DNA from: an uncultured Oscillospiraceae bacterium
GTDB taxonomy: Bacteria > Bacillota_A > Clostridia > Oscillospirales > Oscillospiraceae
Direction of reading: 5' to 3'
Assembly (NCBI GenBank): GCA_900762245.1
Contig: CAAFFR010000155.1
Span: 1 to 10,754, forward strand
DNA length: 10,754 bases
Shown: one piece after another, positions 1 to 5,625 of the stretch
How the letters are laid out: each line of letters starts with the position of its first letter
Numbering within the stretch: the stretch's first letter is position 1
Translations under genes and position numbers: made by a program
Notes under the pieces: model-generated
The model's input: the letters and a program-made list of their open reading frames with translations, nothing else
What the model was told of the DNA's origin: nothing
Database searches by the model: none

Positions 1-230
1 CCGGAAGCCTTCTCCAGGCAGCGCTTGATGTTGTCGTTGGGCATGTTGGCAGCCTTGGCCTTGGTGATGACGGTGGCCAGACGGGAGTTGTTGGCGGGAT
101 CGGTGATACCGCCGCCTTCCTTAACGGCGACGATCAGCTCCTTGGCGATCTTGGTAAAAGCGGCAGCACGCTTGGCGTCCTGTGCGCCCTTGGTCTTCTG
201 AATGTTATGCCATTTGGAATGTCCGGACAT
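1..230 (-). CDS. yebC: YebC/PmpR family transcriptional/translation regulator, 5' part only
   Basis: The first 76 codons are visible on the minus strand; the gene continues beyond position 1. The translation opens [20 protein letters not shown], the hallmark start of the YebC/PmpR (TACO1) family, followed by [17 protein letters not shown] and a block ending [15 protein letters not shown], all colinear with the family's N-terminal domain. Full members are about 240 residues, so about two thirds is missing. Family members have been described as DNA-binding regulators and, more recently, as ribosome-associated factors easing translation of difficult motifs; the sequence does not say which applies. 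The start is supported by a GAAGGGAAG-like ribosome site just upstream. It is transcribed in the same direction as the NIF3 gene, 69 bases downstream of it, and a candidate promoter overlaps that gene's 3' end. Only the 5' part can be judged. Confidence 0.95.
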   Translation of the reverse strand, partial: MSGHSKWHNIQKTKGAQDAKRAAAFTKIAKELIVAVKEGGGITDPANNSRLATVITKAKAANMPNDNIKRCLEKAS

Positions 231-274
231 ATGAAAAACTTCCCTTCAAGTATAGTATCAAAAAATTCCTATCT

Positions 275-303
275 ATTTTAGCACCATATGTCGAAAAAAT
301 CAA
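275..303 (-). promoter_or_regulatory. Candidate sigma-A promoter for yebC
   Basis: On the minus strand TTGATT (298-303) and TAAAAT (275-280) are separated by exactly 17 bases. Transcription would start near 268 and give a leader of about 38 bases before the yebC start. The -35 box overlaps the stop codon of the NIF3 gene, so yebC may be expressed both from this site and by read-through. The call rests on box match and spacing only. Confidence 0.45.
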
Positions 304-1091
304 TAGAATTTCACGCAATCCCAGTGGGTTTCGGAAATTTTTACCTCGATCTCCGGGAATGCGACAGCGATTTTTTCCGCAAGGAAGATAGTGACGGGGT
401 TTTCCGTATGGAAATGGCCGGCATCGATGAGGTTCAGGCCCAGATCCCGGGCATCCCAGAACTGGTTGTATTTGACATCGGCAGTGACGAAGGTGTCGCA
501 GCCTGCGTCCAGGGCTTCCAGCATGCCGTCGGCGCAGGAACCGCCGCCCACAGCCACCTTGCGGACGGGCTTTCCACTGTCCACATAGCGCAGGCCGTCG
601 CAATGGAGGGCAGCTTTCACATGGGACAGAAACTCAGACAGGGACTGTTCCGGCACATTGCCGCAGCGCAGCAGGCCCCATTCCTGTCCGGCCTCGTCAG
701 TACCCATGGGAGAAATGACCTGGGTATCCTGCAATCCCAGAGCGGCAGCTAAACAGTCATTGACACCACCGGGAGCGCAGTCCAGATTGGTGTGGGCATT
801 GATGGCGCTGATGCCGCCTGCGCACAGCAGCTGGATGGATCGGCCGATGCTGGTTTCGTCAGTGACAGCCTTCAGAGGCTGGAAAATAATGGGGTGGTGG
901 GTGACGATCAGCTCGGCATCCCAGTTGGCGGCTTCCCGGCAGACACCCTCGAAGGGGTCCAGAGCCACCAGAACCTTGGTGACGGTGCGGCTTCGGCTTC
1001 CGCACAGCAGACCAACATTGTCCCAGTCCATTTTCATATGCCGGGGGGCCAGAGATTCGACGTAATGCAAAATATCAGCAACGGTTGCCAT
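300..1091 (-). CDS. NIF3/DUF34 family dinuclear metal-centre protein (YqfO/YbgI-like)
   Basis: A 263-residue protein of the NIF3 (DUF34) family, often annotated GTP cyclohydrolase 1 type 2-like; its physiological substrate is not firmly settled. Expected metal ligands are visible by family alignment: THHPIIF at 64-70 (His65, His66), NAHTNLD at 98-104 (Asp104) and DAGHFHTE at 223-230 (His226, Glu230). A glycine-rich VAVGGGS stretch at 179-185 matches the family's second half. The length fits the short YbgI-like form; the insert domain of B. subtilis YqfO (about 370 residues) is absent. The start is supported by GGAGGAACG upstream, lying inside the end of trmK. The genes overlap by 17 bases, which implies translational coupling. 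The trmK-nif3 order matches yqfN-yqfO in Bacillus and is widespread in Firmicutes. Confidence 0.93.
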   Translation of the reverse strand: MATVADILHYVESLAPRHMKMDWDNVGLLCGSRSRTVTKVLVALDPFEGVCREAANWDAELIVTHHPIIFQPLKAVTDETSIGRSIQLLCAGGISAINAHTNLDCAPGGVNDCLAAALGLQDTQVISPMGTDEAGQEWGLLRCGNVPEQSLSEFLSHVKAALHCDGLRYVDSGKPVRKVAVGGGSCADGMLEALDAGCDTFVTADVKYNQFWDARDLGLNLIDAGHFHTENPVTIFLAEKIAVAFPEIEVKISETHWDCVKFY

Positions 1092-1770
1092 AAATGCGTT
1101 CCTCCATTGCGGTCAGATCAGATAAAATAGTTTCATAAATGGGAAGCTGGTCGCTGTTTACCCGTTGCATACCCATGACGGTCATTTCCACGCCGTGTTT
1201 TACCCGCGTATAATATTCCGGCAGCAGCGGGTGGTTGTCCTCCAGAAGCTGGGGGGTGATGTAGGTTTCGGCAGGGGTGATACCGTGACCGGGATCGAAG
1301 ACCACTTCCATAATGGAATAGACGAATTTTCCGTCCTTTGCCAGAGTCTCCCGGTTAATCCGGTAGCCGGCATCGTACAGCCACTGCCGCAGCTCGGGAC
1401 GCTTGCTCTGGCACTGCAAAATCAGGCGGTATTTGGGATCCTGTAACCAGGGCGCGTGATGGAGAATGGACATGATGGTGTCCGCACCCATACCGGCGCA
1501 GACCAGGGTGTCAAAATCCCGGGGAATGCTCTGCACACCGTCAGACAGGTGGAAAGACATTTTGCTTTTGGTGCCGAATTTTACGGCGTTGCGCATAGCG
1601 CTCTGCAGAGGGCCTTCTGCCACGTCGGATTCGATGACGGAACTGGCAATGCCGTTTGTCAGCAGATAGATGCCCAGATACCCGTGGTCACAGCCCACAT
1701 CGGCTACCCGGTCGCCCCGGCGCACAAAGCTGCAGCAGGCCAGCAGCCGGTCGGAAAGGGGGATTTTCAT
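1075..1770 (-). CDS. trmK: tRNA (adenine(22)-N1)-methyltransferase TrmK
   Basis: A 231-residue SAM-dependent methyltransferase matching TrmK (B. subtilis YqfN), which makes m1A at position 22 of tRNAs. Visible features: SAM motif VADVGCDHGYLGIYL at 22-36 with the DVGCDHG signature, a second acidic site at LSDG (75-78), the family block VCAGMGADTI at 90-99, and LILQCQSKRPELRQWLYDAG at 116-135, typical of the fold's second half. A helical C-terminal region follows (about 160-231), as in known family members. The start is the ATG preceded by TTAGGAGAAACGTT. The frame is open 45 codons further upstream, but that extension reads through the intergenic repeat at 1791-1920 and lacks a ribosome site, so it is rejected. 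The 3' end overlaps the NIF3 gene by 17 bases. Confidence 0.95.
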   Translation of the reverse strand: MKIPLSDRLLACCSFVRRGDRVADVGCDHGYLGIYLLTNGIASSVIESDVAEGPLQSAMRNAVKFGTKSKMSFHLSDGVQSIPRDFDTLVCAGMGADTIMSILHHAPWLQDPKYRLILQCQSKRPELRQWLYDAGYRINRETLAKDGKFVYSIMEVVFDPGHGITPAETYITPQLLEDNHPLLPEYYTRVKHGVEMTVMGMQRVNSDQLPIYETILSDLTAMEERIYGNRC

Positions 1771-1790
1771 AACGTTTCTCCTAAAAAAGA

Positions 1791-1920
1791 TGTCATTGCG
1801 AACCAGTCCGCAGACTGGTGTGGCAATCTCCTCCCAATATTCAGGCAAACCGTAAAACGACAGATGCCGAAAACTTGAAGGGGATTGCCACGCCAGTGGA
1901 CGCACTGGCTCGCAATGACA
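1791..1920. repeat. Family A hairpin-ended intergenic repeat, copy 1 (130 bp)
   Basis: The element begins TGTCATTGCGAACCAGT and ends ACTGGCTCGCAATGACA. The outer 41 bases of each end are inverted copies matching at 34 positions. Each end is also a hairpin on its own: the left pairs ATTGC with GCAAT and ACCAGT with ACTGGT; the right pairs ATTGC with GCAAT and GCCAGT with ACTGGC. Left and right inner stems thus differ at a base pair (A:T versus G:C) but both still pair. A second copy lies at 5492-5601 with the same first 42 bases. No transposase and no clear target duplication are seen. It lies between the DUF1858 gene and trmK. It resembles a MITE or a REP/BIME-type paired element; the mobilising enzyme is unknown. 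Confidence 0.9.
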
Positions 1921-1942
1921 TGATGATTGCGGGCAGGTGAAA

Positions 1943-2176
1943 TCAGGCCTTCTTTTCAGCCTCGGCAGCCTCGTAGGCTTCCAGGAAGTGGTTCAGCTGA
2001 GCCAGGAAGGGATCGCAGTCCACACCGTGGACCATGCAGGCTTCCTCAACGGTCTCGCCGCGGGAAGAGGGGCAGCCCAGGCAGTGCATGCCGATGGCGA
2101 AGAACAGGGGAGCAGCCTGAGGCGCGATGTCCAGAACATCACCAATAATGGTGGATTTTTCAATTTTAACAGCCAT
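1943..2176 (-). CDS. Small DUF1858 domain protein with CxxC motif
   Basis: A 77-residue protein occupied almost wholly by a DUF1858 domain. Recognisable features are the opening IEKSTIIGDVLDIAPQ, then IGMHCLGCPSSRGETVEEA at 28-46 with Cys32 and Cys35, then HGVD at 50-53. This domain occurs alone or fused to hybrid-cluster or ScdA/Ric-type proteins. The two cysteines suggest metal or redox chemistry, but no function is established for the stand-alone form. The C-terminus is Ala/Glu/Lys-rich. The start has a strong ribosome site (ATAGGAGGC) and a good sigma-A promoter further upstream. Repeat family A lies between its stop and trmK, so whether trmK is co-transcribed cannot be read from the sequence, though no other clear trmK promoter is seen. 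Confidence 0.88.
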   Translation of the reverse strand: MAVKIEKSTIIGDVLDIAPQAAPLFFAIGMHCLGCPSSRGETVEEACMVHGVDCDPFLAQLNHFLEAYEAAEAEKKA

Positions 2177-2207
2177 TTGTATAGCCTCCTATTTTTTATC
2201 TTTCGCT

Positions 2208-2236
2208 ATTATAACCGCTATTGATATAAAAAACAA
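2208..2236 (-). promoter_or_regulatory. Sigma-A promoter for the DUF1858 gene
   Basis: On the minus strand TTGTTT (2231-2236) and a perfect TATAAT (2208-2213) are 17 bases apart. Transcription would start near 2201, about 25 bases before the ATG. Lack of another clear promoter upstream of trmK suggests it may drive the DUF1858-trmK-NIF3 run. Confidence 0.65.
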
Positions 2237-2259
2237 GAGGAAATATTCATGGAAAGCAT

Positions 2260-2285
2260 AAAAATGCCCTCCCCTTTGGGGAGGG
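2260..2285 (-). terminator. Rho-independent terminator for the DUF2975-regulator operon, formed by family B repeat
   Basis: Read on the minus strand, an 8-bp all-paired GC-rich stem (2267-2285, three-base loop) is followed by CATTTTTATG. It is the first stem with a T-run downstream of the regulator stop. The opposite end of the same repeat gives a similar stem followed by TATTTTT on the plus strand (2393-2419), so the element could stop transcription from both sides. Confidence 0.65.
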
Positions 2286-2419
2286 TGGCACGGCGCAGCC
2301 GTGACGGGAGAGGTGCGGCACGGGTGCGCCGATATTGCGCTGCATTGGGGCGAAATGGTACTGCCCTCTTCTGTCAGCCCTTCGGGCTGCCACCTTCCCC
2401 AGAGGGGAAGGCTATTTTT
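2260..2419. repeat. Family B hairpin-ended intergenic repeat (about 160 bp)
   Basis: The two 48-base ends are diverged inverted copies flanked by AAAAAT-type tracts. Each end carries two tandem hairpins. Left: CCCTCCCC-TTT-GGGGAGGG (2267-2285) and CACGGC-GCA-GCCGTG (2289-2303). Right: CCTTCCCC-AGA-GGGGAAGG (2393-2411) and CAGCCC-TTC-GGGCTG (2375-2389). Stem sequences differ between ends yet pairing is perfect in all four. The right edge overlaps the last codons of the regulator gene: its TAG stop (2412-2414) lies at the repeat boundary. No transposase is encoded. It looks like a MITE-type element that also acts as a terminator. Confidence 0.85.
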
Positions 2420-2624
2420 CATCTTTCTGGTATTCCAGAATGTCCCCCGGCTGGCAGTTCAGGGCTTCGCAGATGGCTTCCAGCGTAGAGAACCGGACGG
2501 CGCTGACCTTGCCGGTCTTCAGCTTGGAGAGGTTGACGTTGGAAATGCCGACCTTTTCGGAAAGCTCATTCAGCGACATTTTTCGGTCCGCCATGACCCG
2601 GTCTAAGCGTAAAATAATAGGCAT
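2412..2624 (-). CDS. Small XRE/Cro-family HTH regulator, YozG-like
   Basis: A 70-residue single-domain DNA-binding protein. The sequence starts MPIILRLDRVMADRKMS, then the helix-turn-helix LNELSEKVGISNVNLSKLK at about 18-36, then FSTLEAICEALNCQPGDILE at 45-64, closely matching the B. subtilis YozG type. These small regulators are regularly encoded next to a DUF2975 membrane protein, as here. The start is chosen because GGAGG lies at proper spacing and the family begins at this Met; an upstream in-frame Met 21 codons earlier would run into the preceding gene. The stop of the preceding DUF2975 gene is part of the ribosome site (TAAGGAGG), implying coupled translation. It probably regulates its own operon; this is inferred from the arrangement. 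Its stop codon lies in the edge of repeat family B. Confidence 0.93.
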   Translation of the reverse strand: MPIILRLDRVMADRKMSLNELSEKVGISNVNLSKLKTGKVSAVRFSTLEAICEALNCQPGDILEYQKDEK

Positions 2625-2634
2625 GGGTACCTCC

Positions 2635-3246
2635 TTACAGGGTTTCGTCAGACAGCTGCTGCAGACCTTCGCCGTAGCGGAAGACATAGCTCATGAGCAT
2701 CAGAATTGCCCAGTAGATCAGGAAGGTCAGATCAACCTGGAACATACCACCTACATGGATGATCTTTTCGCTGATCAGCAGGCCGGGAATATCATAGACA
2801 AACACTGTCATGATCTGCTCAATGAGCAGGAGAATGTTATAAAGGATGCCCAGCTCGATGCTGAGCTTGGCAAGTTTCTTGAGGTTGGTGCTGACGATGG
2901 AATCGAAGGGTTTGCCTTCTGTCATGGGGTGTAGAATTTCCCGGATGTAGCCAACGCCCCGGCGGCTATCATAAAGCAGACGGCAGCCCACAGCCAGCGT
3001 CAGAGCACCCTGCAGCAGTACCAGCCACTTGTCAGGTGCATAGGCCTTGGCCACTTCCAGCTCCAGAAAACCAATATCAAAGCTTTCGTAGCCGGTGCCG
3101 ATCTGCTCAGGATTCCAGCGGAACAGGTAGGCAACAGCGATCAGCACCACGCCGACAGCGCAGGCGATAGCCAGAGCACCCAGAACGATATAGGCGATTT
3201 CAAAAACTTTGTCCAGTTTCCTGGCGGTATTGGATAGATTGTTCAT
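2635..3246 (-). CDS. DUF2975 family four-helix membrane protein (YoaS-like)
   Basis: A 203-residue integral membrane protein with four likely transmembrane helices, near 16-41, 74-92, 127-150 and 171-189. Family-typical features are the GKPFD motif at 111-115 before LKKLAKLS, and the C-terminal stretch VFRYGEGLQQLSDETL, where many DUF2975 proteins carry a similar FxYG...LQ..DETL ending. No catalytic residues are evident and the function is unknown. It is the first gene of a two-gene operon with the small XRE regulator, a pairing common across Firmicutes (yoaS-yozG), which suggests the regulator responds to or controls this protein. The start is preceded by AAAGGAGGC and by a consensus promoter. 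Confidence 0.9.
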   Translation of the reverse strand: MNNLSNTARKLDKVFEIAYIVLGALAIACAVGVVLIAVAYLFRWNPEQIGTGYESFDIGFLELEVAKAYAPDKWLVLLQGALTLAVGCRLLYDSRRGVGYIREILHPMTEGKPFDSIVSTNLKKLAKLSIELGILYNILLLIEQIMTVFVYDIPGLLISEKIIHVGGMFQVDLTFLIYWAILMLMSYVFRYGEGLQQLSDETL

Positions 3247-3275
3247 CGGATTGCCTCCTTTTGTTTTATGAGTCC

Positions 3276-3304
3276 ATCATAGCAGGTGAAGTTATGTTTG
3301 TCAA
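3276..3304 (-). promoter_or_regulatory. Consensus sigma-A promoter for the DUF2975-regulator operon
   Basis: On the minus strand a perfect TTGACA (3299-3304) and TATGAT (3276-3281) are separated by 17 bases. The predicted start near 3269 leaves a leader of about 23 bases. The strength of the boxes suggests that expression must be held down by a regulator, plausibly the operon's own XRE protein. Confidence 0.8.
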
Positions 3305-3310
3305 CTAAAA

Positions 3311-3322
3311 TTTATCGATAAA
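3311..3322. promoter_or_regulatory. Perfect 12-bp palindrome next to the -35 box, possible operator
   Basis: TTTATCGATAAA is a perfect palindrome six bases upstream of the -35 box of the DUF2975 operon. Small XRE regulators usually bind such short dyads as dimers. The surroundings are AT-rich, so chance is possible. Confidence 0.35.
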
Positions 3323-3409
3323 CAATAAATAATTTACGAAAACTGTATGGGGCATTGACCTCCCACTGGCTATCGAAAACTGCAATACAAAAGCGAAAAT
3401 GGGCTTTCC

Positions 3410-3438
3410 TTGACTTTCTTTCCCATTTTGCGTATAAT
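3410..3438 (+). promoter_or_regulatory. Sigma-A promoter for the topoisomerase gene pair
   Basis: TTGACT (3410-3415) and a perfect TATAAT (3433-3438) are 17 bases apart, with a predicted start near 3445 and a leader of about 44 bases. An inverted repeat, AAAATGGG (3396-3403) and CCCATTTT (3422-3429), brackets the -35 box and reaches into the spacer, which could serve as an operator. The region is back to back with the DUF2975 promoter, about 100 bases away. Confidence 0.75.
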
Positions 3439-3488
3439 AAACTAGAATTATTATGGATAACTATGCAAATTCAGGTAGGTAACTGTAA

Positions 3489-5474
3489 ATGGCTACAAAA
3501 AAGCAAAACGAACAATACGGAAATTCCAGTATTTCCATGCTGAAAGGCGAGGACCGGGTGCGCAAGCGCCCTGCGGTTATTTTCGGCTCCGATGACTTGG
3601 AAGGCTGCAAGCATGCGGTGTTTGAGATTCTCTCCAACGCCATCGATGAGGCAAGAGAGGGCCACGGCGACACCATCATCGTCACCCGCTATGAAGATCT
3701 GTCTGTTGAGGTAGAGGACTTCGGCCGCGGCTGCCCTGTGGACTGGAACGAAAAGGAAAAACGCTACAACTGGGAACTGGTCTTCTGCGAAATGTACGCA
3801 GGCGGCAAGTACGGCGAAAACGGCGAGAACTACGAGTATTCTCTGGGTCTCAACGGTCTGGGCTCCTGCGCAACCCAGTATGCTTCCGAATTTTTTGATG
3901 TCATCGTCCGCCGGGACGGCTTCCGCTATGACCTCCATTTTGAAAAGGGCCGCATCAAGGGCAAGATGAAGAAGGAAGAAACGGACCGGAAGAAGACCGG
4001 TTCCTGCTTCCACTGGAAGCCCGACAAGGAGGTCTTTACCGACATCAATATCCCCGTGGAGTATTACCGGGATGTGCTGCGCCGTCAGGCGGTGGTCAAC
4101 AAAGGCATCCGATTCAAGTTCCGCAATCAGGTGGGCCGCAGGTTTGAAGAGGAAGAATACTGCTATGCTGACGGCATCCGCCAGTATATCGAGGAACTGG
4201 TAGGGGACAATGCCTTTACCATGCCCACCTACTGGGAAACGGAACGCCGGGGCCGGGATGCGGAGAACCGTCCCGAGATGAAGCTGAAAATTACCGCGTC
4301 CTTCTGCTTTAGCAAGCAGGTCAGCCATATTGAGTATTACCACAACTCTTCCTGGCTGGAATACGGCGGCAGCCCCGACCGGGCCGTGCGCCTTGGCTTC
4401 ACCGCCGCCTTCGACAAGTATCTGAAGGATAACAACAAGTACACCAAAAATGAAAATAAGATCATTTTCCAGGACATTCAGGACAGCCTGGTGATGGTAA
4501 CCAACTGCTTCTCCACCATCGGCTGCTTTGAAAACCAGACGAAAAAATCCGTCAACTCCAAGTTCACCCAGGAGGCCATGACCGCCTTCTTCAAGGAGCA
4601 GCTGCAGGTCTGGTTCATTGAGAACGCCCAGGAGGCCGCCAAGGCAGCGGAGCAGATCCTCGTCAACAAGCGGGCCAGAGAATCCGCAGAGAAGACCAAA
4701 TCCAGCGTTAAGAAAAAGCTGTCCGGCTCCATTGACATTGCCAACCGTGTCCAGAAATTTGTAGACTGCCGCAGCCGGGATACCTCTGCCCGGGAACTGT
4801 ATATCGTGGAGGGTGACTCCGCATTGGGCAGCGTCAAGCTGAGCCGGGATGCGGAGTTCCAGGGCATCATGCCTGTCCGCGGTAAAATCCTCAACTGCCT
4901 GAAAGCGGACTACAGCAAGATTTTTGCCTCTCCCATCATCACCGACCTGATGAAGGTCTTAGGCTGCGGCGTGGAGGTCCAGGGCAAGAAGGCAAAGGAG
5001 TTTTCCTCCTTTGATATTGACAATCTGCGCTGGAATAAAGTGGTCATCTGTACCGATGCTGACGTGGACGGCTTCCAGATCCGCACCCTGATCCTCACCA
5101 TGCTCTACCGCCTGTGCCCCACATTGATCCGGGACGGTTATGTGTATATCGCAGAGTCTCCTCTGTTTGAGATCACCTGTAAGGATAAGACCTGGTTTGC
5201 CTATAATGAGCAGGAAAAAGTGACGATTTTGAAGGACCTGGAGGGCAAAAAGGTGACCATCCAGCGCTCCAAGGGTCTTGGTGAGAACGATCCCGAAATG
5301 ATGTGGATGACCACCATGAACCCCGAGACCCGCCGCCTCATCAAGGTCATGCCCGAAGATGCCGAGCGCACCGCCCACTATTTCGATGTCCTGCTGGGCG
5401 ATGCCCTGAACGAAAGAAAAAACTTCATCGCAGAAAACGGCGCAAAATATCTGGAATTGGCAGATATTTCCTGA
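3489..5474 (+). CDS. parE: Type IIA DNA topoisomerase subunit B (ParE/GyrB-like, divergent)
   Basis: A 661-residue ATPase subunit of a type IIA topoisomerase, acting with the A subunit encoded next. GHKL ATPase motifs: FEILSNAIDEA at 45-55 (Glu46 and Asn50, the expected base and Mg ligand), EDFGRG at 76-81 with Asp77, GLNGLG at 120-125, and the QTK loop QTKK at 350-353. Toprim motifs: EGDSA at 441-445, PVRGKILN at 462-469, TDADVDG at 522-528 and KGLGE at 595-599. Length suits ParE or short GyrB. It is divergent: the usual RKRPGMYIG reads RKRPAVIFG, DNGRG reads DFGRG, and GLHGVG reads GLNGLG. ParE is preferred because the partner A subunit lacks a GyrA box, but phylogeny would be needed. The start has an AGGTAGGT ribosome site and a promoter upstream. 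Confidence 0.9.
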   Translation: MATKKQNEQYGNSSISMLKGEDRVRKRPAVIFGSDDLEGCKHAVFEILSNAIDEAREGHGDTIIVTRYEDLSVEVEDFGRGCPVDWNEKEKRYNWELVFCEMYAGGKYGENGENYEYSLGLNGLGSCATQYASEFFDVIVRRDGFRYDLHFEKGRIKGKMKKEETDRKKTGSCFHWKPDKEVFTDINIPVEYYRDVLRRQAVVNKGIRFKFRNQVGRRFEEEEYCYADGIRQYIEELVGDNAFTMPTYWETERRGRDAENRPEMKLKITASFCFSKQVSHIEYYHNSSWLEYGGSPDRAVRLGFTAAFDKYLKDNNKYTKNENKIIFQDIQDSLVMVTNCFSTIGCFENQTKKSVNSKFTQEAMTAFFKEQLQVWFIENAQEAAKAAEQILVNKRARESAEKTKSSVKKKLSGSIDIANRVQKFVDCRSRDTSARELYIVEGDSALGSVKLSRDAEFQGIMPVRGKILNCLKADYSKIFASPIITDLMKVLGCGVEVQGKKAKEFSSFDIDNLRWNKVVICTDADVDGFQIRTLILTMLYRLCPTLIRDGYVYIAESPLFEITCKDKTWFAYNEQEKVTILKDLEGKKVTIQRSKGLGENDPEMMWMTTMNPETRRLIKVMPEDAERTAHYFDVLLGDALNERKNFIAENGAKYLELADIS

Positions 5475-5491
5475 TAGCTTACGATGATTAC

Positions 5492-5601
5492 TGTCATTGC
5501 GAACCAGTCCGCAGACTGGTGTGGCAATCTCCTGGTTTTTCCGGGATGTCTGAAATAATAGGGGATTCCCACGCCAGTGTGCGCACTGGCTCGGAATGAC
5601 A
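5492..5601. repeat. Family A hairpin-ended intergenic repeat, copy 2 (110 bp), between the topoisomerase genes
   Basis: It has the same first 42 bases as the copy at 1791-1920, a shorter and poorly related centre, and a right end differing from copy 1 at four of 41 positions. Two of these four compensate each other (ATTGC/GCAAT becomes ATTCC/GGAAT) and the other two fall in the hairpin loop. The copy starts 17 bases after the B-subunit stop and ends 24 bases before the A-subunit start, filling the intergenic gap of the pair. An ATG at 5596 in its right end lies in frame with the A subunit but has no ribosome site. Confidence 0.9.
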
Positions 5602-5625
5602 CGATGTTTTGTAAAGGAGCCAACT

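Noticed and set aside
2335..2934. A 199-codon plus-strand reading frame
   Set aside because: It runs antisense across repeat B, the regulator and the DUF2975 gene, which have family matches, ribosome sites and a promoter on the minus strand. The peptide resembles no family I recognise.
3471..4343. A 290-codon minus-strand reading frame
   Set aside because: It is antisense to the topoisomerase B-subunit ATPase domain, with low-complexity Ala/Val/Leu content typical of the complement of a GC-rich gene.
5596..5625. Alternative start of the topoisomerase A subunit at 5596
   Set aside because: The ten added codons lie in or just after the repeat's right end and have no ribosome site, whereas 5626 has AAAGGAGC at proper spacing and begins as the family does.
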